Assembly: GCA_009784725.1 (NCBI GenBank)
Contig: WQXS01000020.1
Coordinates: forward strand, 1 to 34,959
DNA length: 34,959 bases
Origin: Oscillospiraceae bacterium
GTDB taxonomy: Bacteria > Bacillota > Clostridia > Oscillospirales > Oscillospiraceae
Reading direction: 5' to 3'
This document shows positions 6,962 through 13,120 of the stretch, piece by piece (position 1 is the stretch's first letter; each line of letters starts with the position of its first letter). Position numbers and translations under genes: made by a program. The notes under the pieces are model-generated. The model had not been told where the DNA came from, made no database searches, and worked only from the letters and a program-made list of their open reading frames with translations.

Positions 6962-8154
6962 TGACCGTCAACCTCCCTTACATTATCGACAAACCAATCA
7001 ATTGAGAGCTTTTCGCTGTCCGACAAGGTTTGTCCTGCTTGAACACGGATCGCTCCCTCGTTGTCATTTATCGGCCCTGTAAAGACGTCAAAACCGCTTA
7101 TTATTCGGAGCCGCGCCTGTTCAACGGCTTCCCCCGTGCCGGGTGCAACGTTTTCCGTCAGTTCCTCAAGCATTACGATTCCTGTTTCAAGTCCGTCCCA
7201 ATGATTTCCCGACTCCCATGTGCCATCGATGATTTGCTGTACCTGTTCAATCATAAACGGTCCCCAGTTCCATAAAGGTGCAGTCAGATACGCATTTGGT
7301 GAACGAAAGCCCATCGGCGAATTGTAACCAATACCCCAAATGCCTGATTCTTCTGCAACAATTTGCGGTTGTAAAGAATCCTGATGCTGTGCAATAACAT
7401 CACATCCGATATCAACCAACTCTAGGGCAAGATCACGTTCAAGACCTGTGCTTAACCATGTATTTGTCCATGTGACATTAACCGTTGCGTCGGGGTTTAC
7501 GCTTTTTACTCCTAATGCAAAAGCATTTATACCTCTGCGGACTTCAGGTATGGGAAGCGCTGCAACATATCCGATTTCGTTTGTCTCTGTGCGAAGCCCT
7601 GCGACGATTCCGCTGAGATAACGCATTTGATACATCCTGCCAAAATAAGCCGACATATTATCTGAGGTCATATAGCCGGAGCAATGGAAGAAAATAATGT
7701 CGGGATTTTGCTCTGCCATTAAAGCTGTAGCTTCCATAAACCCGAAACTGCATGAAAATATTACAGTGCAGCCTTCATCAATAAGCTCCTGTATCATTTC
7801 AATGGTATGCTCACCCGGGGTAACCATTTCCCGCCAAAATGTTTCAACGCCAAGTTCTATAGAGAGGGCAAGCCGTCCCTGATTCTGTGCGTATGTAAAT
7901 CCAAAATCCCCAATGTTGCCGTTGAAAATGAAACCTACTTTTAAGTCATGGCGTATTGTATACTCGTCGGTAGCCGCTTTTTCGATTTCGGGGAAACTGT
8001 GTCTTTTACCAACTCGTGTTTCCGGTGTATTGCCGGCAGTAGCTGTCTTGAATCCGCTGCTTTCCGAACATCCGCTTATCGCAAACAGCAAAGTAATCAT
8101 AACAGCAAGCAGAACGATTCTTCGTACGAACGCACTGCGGTTGTTTTTAGACAT
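6958..8154 (-). CDS. BMP/PnrA-type substrate-binding lipoprotein
   Basis: The protein has 398 residues. A signal peptide ends in 'AISGC', so it is lipidated at C29 and held on the outer face of the membrane. The rest has the two-lobed BMP family pattern (purine nucleoside and related binding proteins): 'KVGFIFNGNIGDFGFT' near the N-lobe start, 'VIFSCSFGFME', and 'DVIAQHQDSLQP' in the hinge region. ATG at 8154 follows AGGAGG by 10 bases. No ABC permease or ATPase gene is nearby; instead the gene overlaps the SiaA-like sensor gene by 4 bases. I infer it presents a bound ligand to the sensor rather than feeding a transporter. The ligand cannot be told from sequence. Confidence 0.88.
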   Translation of the reverse strand: MSKNNRSAFVRRIVLLAVMITLLFAISGCSESSGFKTATAGNTPETRVGKRHSFPEIEKAATDEYTIRHDLKVGFIFNGNIGDFGFTYAQNQGRLALSIELGVETFWREMVTPGEHTIEMIQELIDEGCTVIFSCSFGFMEATALMAEQNPDIIFFHCSGYMTSDNMSAYFGRMYQMRYLSGIVAGLRTETNEIGYVAALPIPEVRRGINAFALGVKSVNPDATVNVTWTNTWLSTGLERDLALELVDIGCDVIAQHQDSLQPQIVAEESGIWGIGYNSPMGFRSPNAYLTAPLWNWGPFMIEQVQQIIDGTWESGNHWDGLETGIVMLEELTENVAPGTGEAVEQARLRIISGFDVFTGPINDNEGAIRVQAGQTLSDSEKLSIDWFVDNVREVDGQ

Positions 8155-8232
8155 AGAACTGTAGCCTCCTAATTATCAAAATTCGTCCTTATATAAAAGC
8201 ATAGAAGTACTGAAAATACAACAAGAAAAGCA

Positions 8233-8266
8233 GAAAACAACAAACTTATTTTCGTTTGTTGTTTTC
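8233..8266 (-). terminator. Hairpin terminator after the J-domain gene
   Basis: A perfect 13-bp inverted repeat (8233-8245 with 8254-8266, 8-base loop) lies between the J-domain gene stop and the start of the signalling operon. On the minus strand it is followed by a T-rich tract. It separates the two transcription units; I see no clear promoter consensus between it and the lipoprotein gene. Confidence 0.7.
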
Positions 8267-8294
8267 TTGGTGTTGTTGTGATGTTATGTTGATG

Positions 8295-8987
8295 TTAACG
8301 GATTAGTTTTTCAGCCTTATCAGCTTTTACAAGTGCGAGGATTTCTTCGATTCTTTGTTTCCTCTCAGCTTCCTCTGCCATTCTGCGCATGTTTGAATCA
8401 TCTTCTCTGACAAGCGATAAAAGCACCTTAATGGCATGATGGCGTTCTTCATCTGTTTCAAGGTTTCGCCGTATTCTTGCATCGCTTTTTCTGTGAAGCA
8501 TTGCAAGTGTGTCAATTACTTTTTGCTTTTCGGGGTCAATCTCTTCCTTTTTATTGTTTGAAGAAGCTGCCTCCGCCTTTTTTTCTGCTCTTTTTTTTGC
8601 ATGCTCCATCATCATTTGGCGTTTTTTCTCTTCTTTTTTCAATCTTTCCTCGGCTTTTTGACGCAAAAACTCCGCTTTATCCGCCCGGCTGTCCGTGTTT
8701 TGGCTCGGTGTTTCTTTTTGCCATTGCGGGTGTGTTGCCTTGCGGGCTTCGGCGCAACTCTGCGGGTTTGGATTATGACCCGATTTTAAACTGTTGTCAT
8801 ATTCCTTACGTTTTGTTGAGTCTGATAAAATTTCATACGCTTCATTCAGTTTCGTCATTTTTTCGTGAGCATCCCTGCTGTTATTTACATCGGGATGATA
8901 CTTTTTTACCAGCTCACGGTGCTTAATATTTATGGTTTTTGATGAAGCTGTAGGTGATACATCAAAAACATCGTAATAATTTTTCAC
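8295..8987 (-). CDS. J-domain protein with a charged C-terminal coil
   Basis: The protein has 230 residues. Residues 3-65 are a DnaJ domain with the essential HPD motif at 31-33 followed by 'LNEAYEILSD'. The rest is highly charged (Lys/Glu/Arg) and predicted to be long helix or coiled coil, without the Gly/Phe or zinc regions of true DnaJ. Such proteins stimulate DnaK on particular clients. Start is GTG at 8987, with AAGGAG 7 bases upstream. It is the third gene of a unit with a polysaccharide deacetylase and a repeat-bearing membrane protein (11-base gap) and is followed by a strong terminator. Its client is unknown. Confidence 0.85.
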   Translation of the reverse strand: MKNYYDVFDVSPTASSKTINIKHRELVKKYHPDVNNSRDAHEKMTKLNEAYEILSDSTKRKEYDNSLKSGHNPNPQSCAEARKATHPQWQKETPSQNTDSRADKAEFLRQKAEERLKKEEKKRQMMMEHAKKRAEKKAEAASSNNKKEEIDPEKQKVIDTLAMLHRKSDARIRRNLETDEERHHAIKVLLSLVREDDSNMRRMAEEAERKQRIEEILALVKADKAEKLIR

Positions 8988-8998
8988 AAAGCAGCTCC

Positions 8999-9946
8999 TT
9001 AATCCTCTTGAGGATAGTTTCTCATTATATCGAACCTGTAGCCAAGCTCACGCAGCCCTTCTATTATAGCAGGAAGAGCTTCCAGAGTTGTCTGTCTCCA
9101 TTTATAGTCATGCATCAGTATGATTACATGCTCTCTTGCACCCAAATTACCCAACACATTTCTTGTGAGTGTCGCTGCACTTGTATCAACACCGCTCGGT
9201 GCGGCATCATTTGAGTCTACATGCCAGTCAAAATCGATGTAATTAAGCTCACTTAAAACCTCACGGCGTGCCGCTATACCGTCACGGTTCCATGATGCCG
9301 AACCGCCCGGAAAACGAAATACTGTCATTTCATAGTCATAGGTCTCAAGAATAAAATCGTGCAGCCGCAGAATATCTTCTTTAAATGCATCGACTCCCCT
9401 GCTGTAAAGCCTGTTATAGTTATGTGTATATGAATGATTTGCGATTTCATGACCCTCTGCAATTATCCGCTCGTACAGGTCTTCAACCTCAACACGGTTT
9501 ATAACAAAAAAAGTTGCTTTTATATCTTCTTCCGCCAGCAAGTCTAAAATTCCTGCTGTAACGCTGCGGGAAGGCCCGTCGTCAAATGTAAGATATGCAA
9601 CTCCGAAATAATCAATCTCAGGTTCATCGGGTTCCTGTAAATCATCCGAAGAAGCTTCGTCTAACAAAGCGGCAGTTTGCTCCTTTAGCAGTTCCTCTTG
9701 GATTTTTCTTTTCTGCTCCTCGAGCTTATATAACTCACTGCTTGATGCTGCATGTGTTTTTCTCCATGCATTCCCGATTTCCGTATATATTTGTGCCGAA
9801 TAATTTTCATCTGCAGAATATGTTGCAAAATAAACAGATGTAAACAATAATGCTGCAAACATTAATACAGCAATAATCGCAAGCACAAAATTTCGGGTGT
9901 TTTTGTGCTTGCGGTATTTTGTTACAGCTTCATTTGATTTTTCCAT
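8999..9946 (-). CDS. Membrane-anchored polysaccharide deacetylase (NodB/CE4)
   Basis: The protein has 315 residues. One membrane helix lies at about 20-42, with the catalytic domain outside after a charged linker. The five CE4 motifs are present: 'TFDDGPS' at 120-126 with both Asp; 'HSYTH' at 171-175 with the metal-binding His pair; 'RFPGG' at 211-215; 'DWHVDSND' at 240-247; and 'LMHD' at 277-280. It should remove N-acetyl groups from peptidoglycan or another N-acetylated cell-surface glycan. The gene starts 6 bases after the upstream stop and has no clear ribosome site, so coupling to the upstream gene is likely. Confidence 0.9.
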   Translation of the reverse strand: MEKSNEAVTKYRKHKNTRNFVLAIIAVLMFAALLFTSVYFATYSADENYSAQIYTEIGNAWRKTHAASSSELYKLEEQKRKIQEELLKEQTAALLDEASSDDLQEPDEPEIDYFGVAYLTFDDGPSRSVTAGILDLLAEEDIKATFFVINRVEVEDLYERIIAEGHEIANHSYTHNYNRLYSRGVDAFKEDILRLHDFILETYDYEMTVFRFPGGSASWNRDGIAARREVLSELNYIDFDWHVDSNDAAPSGVDTSAATLTRNVLGNLGAREHVIILMHDYKWRQTTLEALPAIIEGLRELGYRFDIMRNYPQED

Positions 9947-9952
9947 TGTTGA

Positions 9953-12073
9953 TTATCGTATCTTGACTATCTCTTCTTTTTCTTTTTCAAAATCACCTTT
10001 TAGGTATCTTTCCCTGTCTTTTTCTTTTTTATAGAAAGCAACTCTTTGATTGTAATAATTCTCCCAGTTTGTCAGTTCCTGAAGAGCATTGGTTAAAAGA
10101 CCGTAATTATCGTTTATTGACAAGGTAATTCTTTGAAGAATCAATGTCCCGATATCTTCAACCGAATCCTCTCTCGACAATGCGTCAAGCCATTTGAGCA
10201 TATCCTGTTTAAACTCTCTGGTATTGCCGACATTATGATTTACATGCAAAACTTCAGTGTTTTTAATGTCTACTTTTTTTGCACGGTTCACCATTATGGT
10301 TATTGCCATGCCGTAAAGAAGATCGTCACCGTTGATATAACCGAGTTCGGACTGATAATACTGCTTGTATATGGGTCTTGATTTGCTGATAATAAGATTA
10401 TGATTGTCGATTGAATGAGCCATGTTTGTGATAATTTTATTAAACTCGGAGTTTGGATCCATATTTCTTATCATTCTTTCGACAAAAAGCATCTTGGAAA
10501 TACATGTACAGGTGAGTAATAAATCAACAAGATAAATCAACGCATCTTTATAATTCTCGCTGAGATGATCGAGCTTGTAGTTTCTTTTGGAATCGGAAAT
10601 TTCCTCATTTCCGGATAATGCAGAGATATATTTTACGGATTCAAATGTGTTAATGGTTTCACAAATTTTATTAATAAATCTGTTCTTTGTAATTCTTGCT
10701 TTCCGAAATGCTGTTCTTCTCGGAAGCGAATCACCTATCCCCCGTTTGACAAACACAGTTATTTTGCCGAGATATCTTGTTATTTTCCATTTATAGTATG
10801 ATTTATTAAACAGGCTGTTAAGCTGTTCAATATCGGTTGCAAAATATGTATCCTGACAGAACTTGAGCAATATTAAACGGATATCCGGTTTTTTAAGCTC
10901 TCTTATAAACGGAGAGGCCGCTTTTGTTTTCGTATCACTCAGCATGATTGCTATTGCACTTGTTGTAATCATGTCAAGAGTATCGAACTGTCTTTTTATA
11001 ACCTCTTCAACATCACTTGAATCAAGGTCTCTGAAATCTTCATCTATTCGGGAGCTCGCCCATCCTGCAGATGTTCCTCTGCGTGATGTGTCCGCTCCAT
11101 CGGGATTATAGCCGTAATCAGCTTCATCATCGGACCTGTCTCCAATTTTCCCTGCAGGAGCAAGACTCTTGACTTTTCCGAGTGCCGATCTTAAACCTCT
11201 TCTGGCACCTGCAAATATGTCAATGGGTTCTTTGTCATCGTTATCATATCGGATTGATTGTGTTACTCCGGGTGCAACCTGAACGGGGGCTGTATATGCT
11301 GCAGCTGTCGGTTGTGGTTTCGGACTGCTTCCTGCTGTTGGTTCCTGTTCGGTTTTTGTTTCTTCTGCGGCTTCAGCTTCGTCAGCAGGTTTATCTTCTG
11401 CAGTATCGGATATTACTTCCTCAGCAGCTGCTTCATCTTTTTCAGAGGTTTTTGCAGGAACTTCGGTTTCAGTTGCTTTAGCCGCAGCTGTTTCATCTAT
11501 AGTCATTTGCCCGTCGTCATCCGGCTCGGGCGGTGCAGATGGTGCAGTATTGTCTTCTTCCTGCGCAGAGGTTGGCTCCTCCGGCTGTGGTGAAGCAGGA
11601 GCAGTGGGGGTGTCTTGTGAGACAGGGGCAGAATCCGGGGTTGTGTTATTTGGAACAGATTCAGGAAGGGTGTCCTCTATAGTTGTGTCTTGTTCTGTTT
11701 CCTGTTGTTTATTTTGTGTGGCAAAGTCCGCTTTCATCTTGGCAGCCTTATCCGAAAGGTCTTTAGTTTTGCTTGCGGCTTTTTCAGTTAAATCCTTTGT
11801 TTTGCTGACGGCTCTTCCCGATATATCTTTGGTTTTGCTTACTGCTCTTCCCGATATATCCTTTGTTTTAGTTAAAGCTTTGCCGGATATTGATGTGATA
11901 AATCCTGCTGCTTTTGAAAAGATGGCTGTGATTACATCCTTGCTTAACCAAAAGAAAATAGCAGCGGGAAGAAGGTATACAAAAGCGACCGGTAAAAACA
12001 CAAATGCCATCACCGGAATCAACAATAAACATATACATCCTATACAAAAATATACAATACTTGATTTTTTCAT
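9953..12073 (-). CDS. Membrane protein with 11-residue repeats, acidic linker and unknown C-terminal domain
   Basis: ATG at 12073 gives 706 residues starting MKKSSIVYFC; the longer frame would need TTG at 12094. Residues 5-55 hold two hydrophobic helices. Residues about 66-112 contain four to five 11-residue repeats of the type KTKDISGRAVS, suited to an amphipathic helix. Residues 115-280 are rich in Glu, Thr, Ala and Pro and look disordered. Residues 350-706 form a helical domain I do not recognise. It heads the unit with the deacetylase and J-domain protein, so a cell-envelope role is plausible but unproven. No ribosome site is visible; an extended -10 TGGTATACT ends 7 bases before the ATG, implying a leaderless message. 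Confidence 0.75.
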   Translation of the reverse strand: MKKSSIVYFCIGCICLLLIPVMAFVFLPVAFVYLLPAAIFFWLSKDVITAIFSKAAGFITSISGKALTKTKDISGRAVSKTKDISGRAVSKTKDLTEKAASKTKDLSDKAAKMKADFATQNKQQETEQDTTIEDTLPESVPNNTTPDSAPVSQDTPTAPASPQPEEPTSAQEEDNTAPSAPPEPDDDGQMTIDETAAAKATETEVPAKTSEKDEAAAEEVISDTAEDKPADEAEAAEETKTEQEPTAGSSPKPQPTAAAYTAPVQVAPGVTQSIRYDNDDKEPIDIFAGARRGLRSALGKVKSLAPAGKIGDRSDDEADYGYNPDGADTSRRGTSAGWASSRIDEDFRDLDSSDVEEVIKRQFDTLDMITTSAIAIMLSDTKTKAASPFIRELKKPDIRLILLKFCQDTYFATDIEQLNSLFNKSYYKWKITRYLGKITVFVKRGIGDSLPRRTAFRKARITKNRFINKICETINTFESVKYISALSGNEEISDSKRNYKLDHLSENYKDALIYLVDLLLTCTCISKMLFVERMIRNMDPNSEFNKIITNMAHSIDNHNLIISKSRPIYKQYYQSELGYINGDDLLYGMAITIMVNRAKKVDIKNTEVLHVNHNVGNTREFKQDMLKWLDALSREDSVEDIGTLILQRITLSINDNYGLLTNALQELTNWENYYNQRVAFYKKEKDRERYLKGDFEKEKEEIVKIR
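11742..11891 (-). repeat. Tandem 33-bp coding repeats
   Basis: Units of 33 bp (for example 11793-11825, 11826-11858 and 11859-11891, with a degenerate copy at 11760-11792) lie head to tail inside the membrane-protein gene. The two central copies are the most alike and share GCTCTTCCCGATATATC. They encode the KTKD(I/L)(S/T)xxA repeats. Their number could change by slippage without breaking the frame. Confidence 0.8.
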
Positions 12074-12080
12074 GAAAGCG

Positions 12081-12089
12081 AGTATACCA
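12081..12089 (-). promoter_or_regulatory. Extended -10 promoter for the repeat-protein unit
   Basis: On the minus strand TGG followed by TATACT matches an extended -10 element. It ends 7 bases before the ATG at 12073, so transcription would begin within about a base of the start codon. No good -35 is seen, as is common for extended -10 promoters. Confidence 0.45.
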
Positions 12090-12161
12090 CACAAAAAAGA
12101 AAAATGCTATAGGAATTTTGCATGTTATGTTAACAATATTATCATTGTTTTTTGGAGTAAT

Positions 12162-12189
12162 TTGAATTATAGTATTTTTAGCATATAAA
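12162..12189 (+). promoter_or_regulatory. Promoter for the lipoprotein at 12226
   Basis: TTGAAT (12162-12167), 16-base spacer, TATAAA (12184-12189). The predicted start is about 30 bases before the ATG and leaves room for the AAAGGAAG ribosome site. Confidence 0.6.
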
Positions 12190-12225
12190 TGTCTTGTACA
12201 CGCACGGAAAGGAAGCAGTAAAATA

Positions 12226-13119
12226 ATGTTTAAACGAGTTATCCCTTTTATATTAGCCGCTTTTTTACTTCTTTCTTACGGATGCACAGAAAACCCCGAG
12301 CCTGATGAGACACCCGGTTCCGGACCGGTAAGAACCCCTTCGCCGACTCCGGTATATATACCCGAAGAAGAATGCTCCCATTTCTGGAAAAACCCCGATT
12401 GCTTCACTCCTTATGTCTGCATCGATTGCGGGGAAGAAAAAGATTTTCCGTTAGAGCATGTGTGGCTGCCGGCAAACTTTCAAGAGGGTCCGATATGTGA
12501 GCTGTGCGGAGAAATCGGCGGCGACCCGATAGAGCCGAATTTTACAAAGCACGGATATAAGATAAACACAACCTCAGGGCGTCCGTATGACTATTTAACC
12601 ATCACCGGTCACAACTCCGATTTATCTACTACCGGGACTGCAACACTTTTATATATCGACATCTTTGAATCAGACGGAGAGTATCCTGCCAAAGACGGAT
12701 ATGAGTATATAGTTGCCAGAATAATGATTACATTTGACGATGAAAATTCACGCATTCACGGATTTACATACATAACGGGGCAGCTTGATTACTTTGGATT
12801 TGATCCTAATGAAAGATCAGTAGCACATAATGAGCTTCGCGACAGTGATACTCCCGGCTTCAAGATTGCTAACAGAGAGCTGAATTATTTCGGTGAAAAT
12901 TATGAATACTATATAAAACATACCCAGTTTCAAAATGAATGGGTCGGTGATATATCGTATGTAGTTCTTGAATATGCATTTTTGGTGCCCGTCGGGTTTG
13001 ACGGAATGGTTGTTTATATTTCAAGCGCAGCAAACTGGTCGGACAGCGGTACCAGGGTATTATCCGACAACTTCGATGATGATACTCTCTTTTTCAGACT
13101 CAGAACCCAATCAAGCTAG
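12226..13119 (+). CDS. Lipoprotein with Cys-pair motifs, function unknown
   Basis: The protein has 297 residues. A signal peptide ends 'LLSYGC' (lipid Cys at 20), followed by a Pro/Thr-rich tether. Residues 50-100 hold two repeated Cys-His motifs of the type CxxCG ('CIDCGEE' and 'CELCGEI'), each with nearby upstream Cys or His, a pattern seen in many clostridial surface lipoproteins and possibly metal-binding. The remaining ~190 residues are rich in Tyr, Asp and beta-strand residues; I do not assign a domain. It has its own promoter and AAAGGAAG ribosome site. Its stop lies one base from the stop of the convergent ATPase gene. Confidence 0.75.
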   Translation: MFKRVIPFILAAFLLLSYGCTENPEPDETPGSGPVRTPSPTPVYIPEEECSHFWKNPDCFTPYVCIDCGEEKDFPLEHVWLPANFQEGPICELCGEIGGDPIEPNFTKHGYKINTTSGRPYDYLTITGHNSDLSTTGTATLLYIDIFESDGEYPAKDGYEYIVARIMITFDDENSRIHGFTYITGQLDYFGFDPNERSVAHNELRDSDTPGFKIANRELNYFGENYEYYIKHTQFQNEWVGDISYVVLEYAFLVPVGFDGMVVYISSAANWSDSGTRVLSDNFDDDTLFFRLRTQSS

Positions 13120-13120
13120 T

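Noticed and set aside
8477-8926. Plus-strand frame of 149 codons rich in Phe and Leu opposite the J-domain gene
   Set aside because: It mirrors Lys/Glu-rich codons of the true gene, and has no start signals.
11742-11891. Direct repeats as a CRISPR array
   Set aside because: Units are joined head to tail with no spacers and keep a protein frame of 11 codons.
12130-12157. AACAAT...ATTGTT with T-run as a terminator
   Set aside because: The stem is six AT-rich pairs and lies between divergent genes, where no terminator is needed.
11182-12188. Long plus-strand reading frames rich in Ser, Cys, Leu or Phe opposite the repeat-protein gene
   Set aside because: They are the reverse of low-complexity Glu/Ala/Thr/Lys codons, lack ribosome sites and domains, and the minus-strand frame has membrane helices and ordered repeats.
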